From: Annona cherimola
Lineage: Eukaryota; Streptophyta; Magnoliopsida; Magnoliales; Annonaceae
Reading direction: 5' to 3'
NCBI GenBank assembly: GCA_030490835.1
Contig: CM059971.1
Location: 75,100,224-75,164,223, forward strand
Length of the DNA: 64,000 nt
Part shown: positions 48,501 to 63,500 of the stretch, in pieces
How the letters are laid out: each line of letters begins with the position of its first letter
Position numbering within the stretch: the first letter of the stretch is position 1
The notes under the pieces: generated by a model
The model's input: the letters and a program-made list of their open reading frames with translations, nothing else
Told to the model about the DNA's origin: nothing
The model's database searches: none
Made by a program: the position numbers and the translations under genes

Positions 48501-51500
48501 GTTCTTGAGATGGATTGCACGAGAAAAAGGATATTAGAGAAAGCTTTCAGTCTTATTGATAGTTATGTAAGTTTCTGGTTTATTTAAGTTTTCAGTCTTA
48601 TTGATAATTGTGTCTCTTGCATTCTGTTAGCACTTCGTAATTAAATTTTTTTTTCCGCTAAAGAGTGTTAATTCTGATAACCGCTGTATTTGATTATTGA
48701 TATAAAATCCACTGATTAACCACATTACCACATTGTTCTTTTCTTGGTTGACACTAAACATATTTGTACCTCTGGTGAACGTGAAGGGTCTTAATTTTTG
48801 GGCCAAAAGGTCTGTTAGTAATGAATCATGTCCAGTTCAGTGTTTTCTACCTTTCATTACCCACTCTTATGCTTCCTCTTAAGCTGGAGCAGATACATTT
48901 CTACTTTGAGTATAATCACAAAATTTCCACTATATGCTAAACAATGAATGCCTATGGGTCCATTTATGCAAACATTGTTTTGGAATTCCTGTGGCTACGT
49001 TTCGCTTTTCAGTCTGGTCTAGGTTTTGCTTATAATGAGTTGCCACTGGTGGTACCTAGAACTGAGACACTGTCTTGTTCTGGAACATTTCAAAGATGAA
49101 GGAACAATAGAGGGAAAAAATGGAAGACAGAGATGAATTTTATTGTACATTTTCTGGAGGAATTAGAGACATTCTTCCACCTCAAGAAACTAAAAGTCCC
49201 GTACATATTACTGGTAGATGCTGTAAATCTTGTGAAAGAAAGAAAAACACAGGCTTCACTAATTTTTCTAAAGATAACAAATAATGCCATTGTCACCTTT
49301 AACAAATGATTCCAGAATCATCGTTAAGTTATGGTAACAGTTCAGTAGCATGTATGTGGAAGTAAAAGAACAATGTTAAATTTTATTTAACCGGTGCTAA
49401 TTTATGGAATCTCACTATCTCGACCTCCCACCTTAAGAAGAAGGAAAAAAAAAAAAATCACTTCAGATTCATATATATTGTCCTTGTTTGTGATCATAAT
49501 TATAGTCATCCATATCTGACCATCCATTCTAGTTTGAATCACCTGTCACTATAGATGTCTAGAAGGGCAGCCATGGTGAAAATTGTTGCCGTGTGACCTG
49601 AAGGTCACAAGTGAATCTTGGAAACGGCCTCTTGACTTCGCAAGGTATGTTTATGTACTACAGACCCAATAGTGGTCCAACCCTTCCCTGGACCCCCGTG
49701 CATAGTGGGAGCTTAATGTACCAGGATGCCCTTTTGTTGTCAGTATAGATGTCCAGCACCTGAATGTATCTATACAGTCATACTTCTGAACCTCACTCTC
49801 ATATTTGTTTTATTTAATATTTGTTATACGTTTCTTTTAATTAATGAAATCATTTTTGGTATCAACAGAAGGTTGGATTTCTTAACAAGGAGCAATGCGT
49901 TTGTCTATTTGAAGAATTGAGCAAGTACAGGTAACACTTGTTCTCTCTCTACTTTGTGAATATGCACAGCATTAAGGACCTTAACATGGTTTTTGTTTCA
50001 TTGCTTTTCAAGTGATATGATATGGGGACTGGGCAAGGATGTGACAATGAAGAATGAATGCAGCTTAGTTTCTCTGTTTCTTCAAAAGCATTTGAGTTGT
50101 CATACCTGTAGTGAGGGGAAACTGTGTGACTAAGCATGAATGAAGATAGCATAGTTTCATGTTTCTTCAAAAGCATTTGAGCTGTCATTTGGACCTATAG
50201 TACGAGAGACTACATTGCAATGTCTGTTTAGTTGTTGTTGGTAGCTTGATGTTTTCTACTATTCCCATCATCCAGAATGAAACAAGTTTGTCAATCTTGA
50301 TTCAAACTTATATATATATATATTGTGTAGAAAATGATTTTTTGTCAATAACCCTTTTATTTTTTGGTTCTTTACACTTTCTTTATCTCAAGTTATGTAA
50401 GAATGGCCCACTTTGAGACTAGTGTGAGAACCTCACATGCTTTCATAATCATTGTTCCACAACTTGGATGGGATGAGGACGGCTATGGAAAAACTGTTGT
50501 TGTGTATTGGGAATGTGAACAGTTGAATTGGAAATGAGAAAAATAGGTCGTTATTTTTTGGGAATGAGACAAGTATTTTTGGGAAATGGAAAATTGCATG
50601 CCGTCCTTATCCCATCCTCCATCCTCATCCCATCCAAGTTGTGAACAGTAAATGATCAAACCCATTTATTTGTCTTCGCTTCCTTATTCTTCTTTCTAAT
50701 GATTCAATTCCTGCTCTAACTTCAATGTTCAAATTATGTCACTATGGTCCTTGAGATGTTATTGTGCATCTTTCTCAGGTCTTTGCCAAAAATCTCGCAA
50801 GAAGATTTTGAACTCATATTCAGCGAGCTTGACCATAGTGGAGATTTCAAGGTAACTTCTTAAGGTTTCATTGTACATGCTTTTTCTGGAATTCCTAATA
50901 TTAATTAATGGTATCAAGAGAAGTCTTTCCTAGACTGGATGGGACATGAATCCTCTCCAGACCATTCACATCTATTGCTTGAGGAGCAAAAGTAATGACA
51001 TAGCATGTCATTTACTTTTCCATTATTCTGGGTTAATGTCATTGATATCAATAGGCAATGGCTCAGGCCAGGTCAGGTCTGCGTCTGGTAGAACCCAGAG
51101 GAACAATGATTCTGTCTCGCATGGGCCGCATCCAATCCATTTATTAATGGGTTGGACATCTCCATCCTACTCCCTCCCACCCACTCATTTATAAATACAT
51201 CAAACCAGACCGCAACCCTTGAAACCATTTAATAAAAGTTACTATTATTATTAGTGGCAAACGAGTCATGCAACTAACTCTTAATGTCTGCACTATGTTG
51301 TGGGCCCCTCTTATTCCTGTTTTTTCTCTCTTTTATTTAATTTCATTTGGTGAGATCCAAAGTTTGCCTTGGTCTACCATTACTTGGGAAGAACAATTGT
51401 CCAGATTTCTTTAAAACAGTATATGATGGATATCTAAGGAAATTCTAACCTAATGATTTAATCAAACTAAGACCTGAGCCCAACCAGTTTTTTCTGAAGT

Positions 51501-54500
51501 TGACATGATATAACATTAGCCAAACCCAGATCCTGACCTCTGAGGATGGATCTCTAGGATGTTGCAGTTGGGATAGGCCAAGCTTTACATGTAGTTGTAA
51601 TGAAGCTTAAATTATCAATATAAACTGATAGTTTGGATCTGGCTACTGGAATTCTATTATGCAACATGTGTGAACCGAAAGGTTAACAGGTTTCTTTCTT
51701 TGACAAAGAAGGCTACAATCCTTGTGTAGTCATGATTAACATGCTCTTATGAGACTATTTGCTTCTAAGACCATATTAGGTATTCTAGTCCTTTATTATT
51801 ACTCAAATACATGATTAGAAATACTTATACTAACATTTAAGCTCGCAGCTGTTGTATTCACCTGATAAGCAAAAGCTTTTGTGGCTACGATTGTGGTCAA
51901 GCATCACATCAACTTGCTACATACCACCAGGCACCTCTAATAGACAAAGTGCATCAAAGCACATTCTCATGAGCATCATTGTAGGCCTATTCAAATAGTT
52001 GCATTTCTCCATTATCACTTCAATGCGTGTTTACGGCTTCTGGAGTGATAACATCATGCAGTTCAAATTTTAATCTCATTAGTCCTGTGCTTGCTTGATG
52101 TTTCAGATTTAGATATCAAATTGGTACATATTTTCACTCTGGATTTTATGCTATTCACGTAATGCAGCTTCTGTTTGATTGCAGATTAATTTGGATGAAT
52201 TTACTGACCTTTGCAATGCCATTGCCCTGAGATTCCGAAAAGAACCTTCTGTAAGTAAAAAGTTTAGTGAGGTGGAAGTATGTGAATGCCATGTTTTTTT
52301 TCCCTATATTTTTTTTGTCTGATGATAAAAATGATATATGCAGATTGCGACTTTTTTTTTTTTTTAAAAAAAAATCCTTTCATGCAGATTATGAATTTAT
52401 GATTGTTTACATAATGGATTTGAGACTTAATGTCTGTCTTGCAGCCTTCCTGGTTTGAAAGCTGTCCATCCTTTTACCATTCACCTCTATCTGAGAAGTT
52501 GAAGTCCTTTGTGCGCAGTGAAATATTTGGATATGCTATAGCTTTTATACTCATCCTCAATCTAGTTGCTGTTATTATAGAAACAACGGTATGATTGCTG
52601 TATTGTTGCTATTAGTGCACAATAGTTTCTTCAAGCTTGTGTATTGATTCTCTGTTGTATCTTCTTTGATTGAACTAAAATGACTTCAAAGACATTGGAG
52701 TTTTCTAGTAGATCCTGCATTCTCATTACTGTTAAAACATATTATGTGCATAGCTGCTAAAATATCTTATGTACCTCTCATGAACTAATTTGTACAACAT
52801 GCCTAATTCTGGGCATCTTAATTCTTTGAAGAAAGTCAATCAGCATTCCTAACGTTGTTTTTTTGGGTTGGCCGATTCTTTATTGTTGAACCTCAATAAG
52901 CTGGAACATCTACATAGAGCCATTTAGTCATTATTCTATGACACAAAAAGATGCAAAAAATTTCAGGTTACGTTTGTTATTTGATCAAACTTTTGAATGA
53001 AAAGTCTTTGGTGGAAAGTTTTTGAAATGGGAGAAGTAATGTGATGTGATATGTGTAATGATGAAGAGTAAAGTTAAAGTAGGTAGGGTAGTTGTATGAA
53101 AAGTTGTGAAGAAATGATTGAAAAGTAGGGTAGAAAAGTTTTATAGAAAAATGCGAAGAAATGATTGGAGTAATTGTAGAGGGAGGGAAGTTTTAGAAAG
53201 AAACAAATCTGCCTTTAATTTGATGAATTCATTTTTTAACAAGAATATGTGACAATGAATTACCTTTTTTTCTTTTTTTCTTTTTGAAAGACGATAGTGA
53301 ATTACTTGATGGTGCAAAAGATATGTGGTATCTGATGCATTGGTTAACTTCAATTTTAGTAATGTCAATTCTTGCCACATGGGAGGCCTCTGCCTATGAT
53401 GTGCATACAAAGATTGCTAACCACATTATCTACAATTATGAACTTTGTTTATGCGAATGACTTCAGTAATTTCTTTGGGATGCAGCTTGATATACAAAAT
53501 GATTCTGCTCAGAAGATTTGGCAGCAAGTTGAATTTATATTTGGTGAGATACAATGATCCGATCGATCTTTTAGCTCTTAAATATTTATGTTTTCTGTTG
53601 TCTTGGATTCTACTTTGTGTAATATGCCTTCTTTTATGCAATGCCTGCCAAGTTATAAAACCTGCTTTGGCAGAGCAAAAAATTTGGCTGTATCTGTCTA
53701 GAATCATGTGATATGAGAGCAGGGTGGAGAATCTCTTATATTAAGAAACTTGTGGTCTTCATGATGATAATAATAAAAAACAACTACGTGTGTGGTAATG
53801 AAAGAAAAACCTCAATTACAAGCATTCATAATCATTTATCACTAACATCACTATCATCATCACAAAAGCGTATAGGTATCAACATCATTCTACTATCATC
53901 GCAAGAGCATCAACCATATATGTTTGTATGACTCCAATACGAGGCAATCACTATCAATTAATTGTAAATCAAGGCCATCATTGCCCATCAAAGGCATATT
54001 ACGTGCATCATCAGTATACAACCATCTCTCATTAAAATGAATTTATATTACTGGCTATGGATGCATGAACAAATGAATACATGCCCAAAAATTGAAAATG
54101 TTGTCACCCGGGGCATAGCCCAGTGGTATTGACATTGTGTGTGCGTGAGTGTGGTCCTATTTTTGAGTTTGAAAGGAAGTAATAGTCTCTATGTAATAAA
54201 AAAAATTGAAAGTGTCAAAACACACTAGAGATGGTCTAATCATACAAAAACATACGATTGGGCTCCCTTCTAGCTGTTCCTTGAGCTCCAACTACCTATT
54301 GGGCTCTGTCTTCATGTCTATCATTTAAGAAAACATCAAATAAACAACGTGAATCCAAGGAAACTTAGTAAGTAGGATAAATCATCACTAATAATGGAAA
54401 GCATGTACACATTTCTCAACTTTAATGAATCATGCCCATGCCTTATTTTCCTGGCTGGACTTGTGTCACTAGTCCGACATAGGCACTCATGCTCATCGTA

Positions 54501-57500
54501 TTCATTCAAACAAGTTCATGAATTTGAAATGATGAGCATGAGTGCTTGTGTGGGACTAGTGACAAACAAGTTCATGAATTTGAAATGTAGTTTTCAGGTT
54601 ATCTTTATAATCTCAAGTAGTTTGGCTCAAAGGCTATGCACTCAAGAATAACTATCTGTCATTTGTATGATATCAAGGCGGTTGACTTAGAAGCCATATG
54701 CATAAGATTAACCATCTAATATTTCTATAATCTCAAGGGGTTCGGCTAAGAAGTCAGACACCCAAGAGTAACCATCTTAATCTCAAAGGGTCTGGCTTGG
54801 AGGCCATACACCTAAGAGTAACTATCCATCATCTCCATAATCTTAAGGGGTTTGGCCTAGAGGCCATACGCCCAAGGACAAATCCATCCATATCTCGTGC
54901 AAGCACACTATTATAATCATCATTATGCATCCATGGTAAATACTATGTCATTATGCTATCAAAGTGATATCCATAAATTACAACTTTAAACATGAAATCT
55001 TATCACGTGACAATTAAAACATAAATTTCTCAACAATTAAGTCATGCATGGTATATAATTATGTGAAACAGATAAATAACACTAATCACCAACTTAGCAT
55101 ATTGGGATTTTCAAACCCCAATTTTGCGAATCTATAAATTTAACCCATTTTCATCATGGCTCATCGCACACATTAAATTGTGATAATCAACACAAATGAT
55201 TGAAAAATACAATAAAACATTCTATCTACTTCAACCCTAGGAACCACCTAGCTCCACCTAGTCGGAAGGAAACCACCTAGCTCCACGCTCCACCCTAGCC
55301 CTAACATGGTTTAGATAAAAAATCCACCTCTATTTTGCTCCAAATTTGTTCCTACATGTGTATGACAATATTTACACCATCAAATTCATTATTCATTTTC
55401 TTCTTCCTCCCTATACCCTTTGGATTTTCAAATCTATCAACCAAACGCTACAAAATCTCATCCATCTACTCCCAATTTATTACAATGGAATGAATAGGTA
55501 AAATAGAAAAAGAAGCTAGGTCGACACCTGGATGACTAGGTGGTTGACATTAGTGTGCGTGTTTGAGGTTCGGTGTTTGAATCTAGACAGGGGCATTAGC
55601 CTCCATTTATATCCAAAAAAATAATGCAAGGAAAAATCAAAAAAATCTTGCGTACCTAGCTCAAACCCATGTTTTCCTCAATTCCTTCAAGCGTCAATTT
55701 CTTCAAATCCACTTCTTGAAACTCCAGTCTTCTCGTATGTGTGAAATCTATGGCCAAAGATTACTCCATCTTTCATGAGAAACCCTAAATCCATTTTTCT
55801 CTTTCCTCTCCTTTCTCTCATCTTTCCCCTCTCCCTTTGTCTTGCCTTGTCCAAAAATCAAAGTTCATGCCCTAATTTTAGGACCGAGCTTTTTAATTCT
55901 CCAAGATCTTTCCATGTAAGGAGCAAAACTACATGAGAAAAAATAATAAACTTTCATTATTAAAATCAAACAACCATCTTTAAAATTGTTACAATCATGC
56001 CCACAAACATGTTTTGTGTTTACAACTTATCCCATTAAATTTAAGGGATGCCATCAGGTGCAGTCGGGTGCAAATACCCTTTTTAAATTTTTTTTTACAC
56101 AACTGTTAATCTAAGTGTATTTAACATGCGTGTTAATTTTTACCAATTTTGGAATTTTTTAGATTTTTTTTTTTTGAATTTTTAAAAATCAGTGGCATTT
56201 TAGTAATTCTAAGTTACTAAAAATGCCACCCACAAAGCCAGAGGTGTTGTGGTAAATCGGTCTACCCAAGACGGGCCGGACTGGCTTTCGAGTCTCGTTA
56301 ACAGTAAATGTGGGTGTATATTATTGCCCTCCTTTGTGGAGGTTTATGGCTGTCCCCTGGTATGGGGATATTTATAGAAAAACATCTCTCAATGATTTGA
56401 GAGTTGTGAATGTATTTAATTGTAATATTAGTTATCACACTGTATAAATATCAATAAAAAAAAGTACTAAAAATGCCACTAATCTTTAAAAATCCAAAAA
56501 AATATTTAAAAATCTTCAAAAATGATAAAAATTGATATACATGTTAAATACACTTAGATTAACAGTTTTATAAAACAATTTCAAAAAATAAAAAAGGGGT
56601 TAAATATATCCGGGTGCATTGAAGCTAGGGGTGTTAACAGATTGGGTTAAATGGGTTGGAGCCTAATCCTAATCCTAACCCATTTAAAATGAGTCAACCC
56701 TAATCTGTATATTAACCCATTTAAAAGACCTCAACCTTGACCCATTTACGAATCATTTAATAAATGGGTTGGCGGGTTCTTAACGGGTTGTGTAGCAAAT
56801 GATTTGAAAGCCTAAACTTTGATAGAAGATGATTTCGCAGGGAGAGGCAAATGTGTGTTTTCAACACAGGAAAAAGGCATTAAAAAATGAAAATTAAATG
56901 GCGAGAGGAAGACTTAACGAGGGAAAATAACCAATGAGTTTTTATATATATATATATATATAACTTTAATAGGTCAAACGAGTTAAATGAGTTATATGGG
57001 TTAAACGGGTTACTAAACGGGTTATAAAATCTCTACCATAATCCGTTTATTTAACTAAATAGTTGAATAAGTTGGCAAATCATAACTCACTTGTTCAAAA
57101 ATCTCAACCCAAATCCGTTTATAAACGGCTTGGACAAGCGGGTCGATGGGTTGGCCAGGATCATTAACACTCCTAACTGAAGTTAAGTGCATCCGGGTGC
57201 ATTTAATAATATCCCTAAATTTAAACGCATAAACTAAATGAGAATAAATACTTCATGCCACCACCATCTCATTACTTGTCGACATGGGTTTTCTATGAAT
57301 TAGAAAAGATATAAGTTCATAAGAACTTAATAAGGTAAGGAGATGCCTTGTAATTAAGATACCAAATAATGTAACAGCTCTTAATTGTCACCGTCCTTAT
57401 AGCTTCTAATACAACTCATACATCATTTTCTCATAATCTCTAAAGTATCAACATGTGAATATAGGGATTACTCTATGGATTTGGTGCCTTGAATCCCTTA

Positions 57501-60500
57501 AGATACACTTCCATTTATGAAATTCAAAACTTTTAGATCACTTTAGGCTAATTTAGCTCTTCCATTAATCTTAAAATGTCAAATTATGTAGGAAATGACT
57601 CCTAGATCGCCTAAATTGGACATTGGGAGTTCAATTTACATCTCATAAAAAATGAATGGCCCACATGGTGCCACATGTCCGTCAGAGGTTATTTGGCTAG
57701 CCTTCGTTTGCGTGGCCTATTGATCGGCCCTGGTCTTTTGGGCTCTCTTAGTGGACTTAGGTTCACTTTCTGGTGTTGTTTTCATTGTTGCATTGCCGCC
57801 ATCCATCTGATGTCGACATCCCATATACTGAAGGCAAAAACTTATTTTTCTTCTTTACTGGGACTTGAACTCGAGACCTCTTTTTTTTTCAAAGGTCATG
57901 ACCTGAACCACTTAAGCTACTTGAGCTATTTAGTTAAACATCAAAATTTTTTTATTTTATCCAATCTAATGACCTAAGTGGGCTTTATTGTGCTTGACCA
58001 TGTAATGTTCCACTTTCTTTTGGCCCATTGTTTGGTCAAAAGGTTAATGATCAGCAGTCAGTATGCCATGTTGGTGGATTCATCGTCAATTAACCAGTCA
58101 ACTGAAGATTTTATTCTTAATTATTACACCTTCTCTCATGTTTTCAATTCTTTTTGAAAGAGAGTGTGGACCCTTTCATGATCAAGGAAATAGAAGAGAA
58201 AATGGTGTAGTGATTTGATAAAATTACAAAGATATTACTCTTTATATGTATATTTATTATTTTATTAATATTTCATTGTAGGAACCTCTGATTGATAGGC
58301 TGTTTATTGGGTCACATTCTAGACTTTAAGATGAATCCAACTGCATATTTGATGCCATGTAGCACCAAGAGTGTGTGTCATGGTGTTCCACCAAAGTTGG
58401 GTTGGATTTTGGGTTTTCCTGTAAGAATTTTCAAATATATTAAATTCTAAAATTTTCTGACCTCAGAATCATTCCACAATTTTGGGAATATATTTAAATT
58501 AAATTAGGATCCATATTCATGTACAATATTCACTAAAAGTTTCTATTTAATTTATTTTCTTCCTGAATTCTATAAAATTCTAAAAATATCAAAATTACAT
58601 AACTAACACTCCAAACCCTAACCAAACCTTTATGGACATCTTTCAAACATTTTGTAGGGCCATTTAAATATATTTATTCATTTAAGACCATGCAATTTGC
58701 AAAAAAAAATTATTTGCTTAATTCGTTTATTCTCTAAGTTCTAATAAACATTCTCAAGTACATTTTAATCTTTGCATATTCAATATACTTTTTTTTATTC
58801 CAACATATTCAATATACTTGAAAATGCACATAAAGCTAGGATTTGGACATTCACTTTGGCACAGTAGAAAAAATATCAAGTATAAATTTTATGAGAGCAA
58901 GCTAAGTGCTTCAAATATAATTCTTTCTATCTAGTCGTTGCTATGCATTTTTTTCCCCGACAATCTTAGCCGAGTTACTTCTTGTTATCGTTCAAGTTTA
59001 GACTCTTTCATGTAATATTTATCCGTTAACCTTGAAATTAATTGTTAGACCAATGTTATTTGTGTTAGTCTTTACTTTGAATGGTTATGTTTAGGATTGT
59101 GTTTGATATTTTAATTATTATTATTATTTTATAAACAACTACGGTTTTGTTGAGCAAATTGTTTTCTTTTGTTTTTCTCAAAATTTGTGATAGAAGTACG
59201 CAATCTTGGTGATAGTTATTGGTGATACATTCATTTTTTCCATTATCCAGGGCAGAGGTAAATTTATATTTATCAATTGGATTACTGCTTTAGAAATATC
59301 AATATATATTTTTTAGGTCCTTCACATGGTCAATTTTGATTTTGGTTGATTTCTTATGCAGGATGGATATATGTCTTGGAGATGGCGTTAAAAGTTTATT
59401 CATTTGGGTTCAGCAATTATTGGATGGAAGGTCAAAATCAGTTTGATTTTGTGGTCACATGGGTGATAGGTAAGTGACACCTAATTACCAACAACCACTT
59501 GTCTCGAGTTGTAAATTTTCTTGAAATTTCAGTTATATTAGTGACTATAGATTGATATTTTGTGCTTGAATTTAGTAGTGACTAAATTTAAGTAATTTTG
59601 TCATTGTCAAAATGTTGTCAGATTGGAATGTTAGCGTTACATTTTTTTTGTGTCGGCAGTTAGTAAGCTGCAATGGAGCACTAGTTGCCAATGGAAAAAT
59701 AATGTTCAACCTTGAGGCTGAAAATTTGCATGAAAACTTAGGGGGCTGTTATCTAGTGTACCAGTGCACCTGGGTGCAAAAACCCATTATTTATTTATTT
59801 GAAATATTTTGTTATAAAACTGTTAATCTAAGGGTATTTAACATATGTATTAAGTTTTACCATTTTTGGAGATTGTACATATTTTTTGATTTTTTTAAAA
59901 AGGGGTATGTTATACATTTAAATGATCAGGCTGCAGCCAGTGCCTGAATTTTGAGTTATGATTGATTCAACTAACATTTAACCTGTGCTTATTTATTTGA
60001 TCCTCATGGAGTGTGTGGAAAGCACCTACACTGTAGACTTGCTTGACTGCTTTTAAAGATACTGTTGGTCATTTACCCTATAATGTGTTAGGTGGCTGCC
60101 TAACCTACATCTGATACTGGATTGAATAAACCTTGTGGTTAGTATGAATGCGAAACATCTGCCACAAGTTCTGATGTTTCATGCCTTCATGTTTGATTCT
60201 GTCCTCTACAATGACCACAATGACATGGTACTACATGATGTTTATATTTTACTTTTTTTTTTTGCAAGTGTCGACATGCTTTGTGATTGATATGATGGCT
60301 GAACTCAATGTATGACTTGCAGTTATCGGAGAAACGGCAACTTTATTCATTCCTCATGGACTTCCTTTCTTTAATGGAGAATGGTAACCATTTGCCCTCT
60401 GTGTCTGTGGATCTAATTTTGTCTTATTGTCAGTATATTCATTATGAGTTTATTACCCTCTGCTCTGCAAATGCTTAATAATTCTTTTCCTTGAGAGAAG

Positions 60501-63500
60501 AATATTCTTCACATACTTTAAAGAATCAATGGTTAATTTAAGCTGGCTGAAATTCAACTTGGCACTGAATCTCAGAACCAGGCTTTTTATTTGTCCTTTT
60601 AATTTTTTGTTTGGTAGAATTTCTTGGGATACCATTTCAAGCTCTATCTAGATGCTCTGGTATGTATGGGTGAAAGGGTATGAGCTGTGAAAAACATAAT
60701 TTTCACTTCCTCCAGTCAATATCTGCAGATGGGGTCTATTTCTTGAGTTGTGAAACCTTGTTCCATTGGTTTTCAAGCCTAGTGGTGTAGTTCAACTCTA
60801 CTATCTATGGTTCTTATGTTGTAAGTTGATCATTGAACTGGTGCAGGACTAGAATTTGACTTGTGGAATTACTTCAATGAGGACGACTCCCACCGAATTG
60901 GATCCATTAGTTTACATATTATGTCTTTTTACAAAAAGTTATAGAACATAGACTTCTGATGTGTTAGCATCTAGAGTGCAACTTGAGCTCGAACCCATGG
61001 AACTCAGCTCGCAGAACCCAGGAAAAATCAGTTATAGGCTTTTGACGACCCAGGACTAGAGAACCAAATCCAATGAACCTTATTTGTACATAGGTGGGTC
61101 AGTGATCTAACAAACCTGAACTTGATTTCCCCTATCTACATTTAATGTATGCATGACTGAAGTGAGGGTCCAACTTTAGTGGTATTGGTTCCCACCATAT
61201 ATCTGTGGAAAACCCACTCGTTTAGCCCATCTTGGTCATTATCTGAAATCCACTACGCCCATTATATTCAGGATCATTTATTTGACTAGGAAACATGTTT
61301 CATCTTGTATAAAATCAATGCGATAAAATTGTTTAAATTCACAAATTAATTTTAAAACTGGTAGTTCATCATCTAAACTATCTAAAACATTCTTTTTATG
61401 TAGATAAATTACTCTATGAATGATTATAGCATTTAATGCATCTATTAATAGGTTTAAACATTTTTATTATTTACGCATAATTATATATATTTTAAAGTAG
61501 GTATGGCCAACCCAAGATTCCAATAAAAAAGATTTTTAGTTACATGATAAAATAGATGATCTTAAACAACGCGAGCCATTGGATTTTGATTTAAACATTG
61601 AAGTGGCCCCTATTCAAGAAGTTCTGACCAAAATTTGGTGGGAACTTTAGTTTCAACGAGGGACCCCCAAAACGATATTTATACATTTTTATGTATCGTA
61701 AATTAGTTGTATTCAAGTTTGGATGCATATTTGTTATTTCGAAGTTATATTCCATGTTTACGAGTCTTAGCTTGTTCAAGACTACATTCATTTAGGTCTG
61801 CCATCTATACTTGAAGAAATTCCTACATAATTGGTTAGTTATTCTATCTCTAAGTTGTTACTCTTAACTTGAACAAAAACTTGCAAGCCTAAACCGCAAT
61901 CTGAAGCAATTTACACAAATAGGGTTGGGTTCGATTTTACAAATAGGGTTTGGGCTAGGATTAAGGCGAAGACTGCACCCCCCCATCTTGGTGGAGTATT
62001 TAAAGGATGATTCATTGGAATTGCTTAGAGAACAGTCGAAGGATGGTAAAAATGGCCTAGATGGATGCAAATGAAGAAATGGAAAAACCAATTCTAAGCA
62101 TGGATTTAATAGGCTGTCATTCAAGTTATGGTCAGCAGGAATTGTTAATAAATGATTGTGATGTAGAATGGGAAGTGTGAAGGAATAGATGCAAGAGGAT
62201 CCATCCTCTCAAAGGAATCAAATTAGATGTGCATATCAAACCCTCAGAAAGTGCATCTATTTAGGGCATATTCAGCTACTAAAGATTTGGAAGCTGGATT
62301 TGGATTATTTTTAATTTTCTCCCAAAATATAACAACTGTACTTCCCATCTTCCAATACGCAACAATCCTATTTTCCCTTGTTATTACCTATAATTTTTAT
62401 ATTGCAACGTATGATGTGACATACACCTACCATAACAACTTTACTTTTCCAATTTCCAATTCCAGTCCAATCCAACCTAAGAGCCCGTAATCAGAAAAAC
62501 AAAACTGTAACACAATTTTTCTTAGTCTTATGCAATCCCAGTACCAATTCTAACTTGTTGTATAACTCTTACCCAATCCCAGTTCTAATACTTGTGGGAT
62601 CCATTAACAAAATCCTAAAACAATTTAAATCATTCGTCAAATACTAAGTATAAAATCCCTAAAACAATAGCACTAAAAAAATTACGAATTTAAGTAGTCC
62701 AAGTTCTTTTTTATTTTTTTAAAATAAGTTAAAGATGTGTGGAAATGCTGAATTGTGTACCTTCTACTGTGTAGTGAACCTGTTATTACCACATTTAAAA
62801 AGAATGAACAGAAATAAATCTCATAGGAATGACTTGTTGATGAAAAAGCTTTCTTTTTTAAATATGCTTTATCTTAATTCACCTGTTTTCAAAAATAAAA
62901 AGCAAAAAATTGATTTGCTACAATTTGCAATTCATAGGTAAATATTTTAATGGTACGGCTACTTTTTTTGTGAATAGGATTCGGTACCTTCTTATAGCGA
63001 GGATGTTGAGATTGATCAGACTTCTGATGCATGTTGGTCGCTATAGAGCTTTTGTGGCAACTTTTTTAACCCTCATACCAAGTCTGATGCCATATCTTGG
63101 GACTATATTTTGTGTTCTATGTATTTATTGTTCCATTGGTTTACAGGTATGTGCTTTCGAGTGTTTCTCTTTTCAGCAAATATTTTCACATCTGCAACTT
63201 TCCTACATATTTACAATAACACCAAAAGTTTTAATTAAAAAAAAAAAAAAAAAACAGTAACACCAAAAGTGAATATTTTTCAGTTATTTGGGGGAATTGT
63301 CAATGGCGGAAATTCGAAGTTGAAAGAAACAGATCTCTATGATGATGAGTATCCTTTTAAATCATCTGCAGCATATTTACATTTTGTACCTGACTTCTGT
63401 AACGAATATCATGATTGTATTTTCCGCACTTGCATGAGTTCAAATCTATATTGTGGTTCTCTTATCCTCATGTATTTATCTACCAATTCTCTGTACATAT

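Noticed and set aside
54106..56464. tRNA genes suggested by A and B box motifs
   Set aside because: The cloverleaf is not completed, and A-rich tails and target duplications show these are SINEs. I saw no true tRNA gene in the window.
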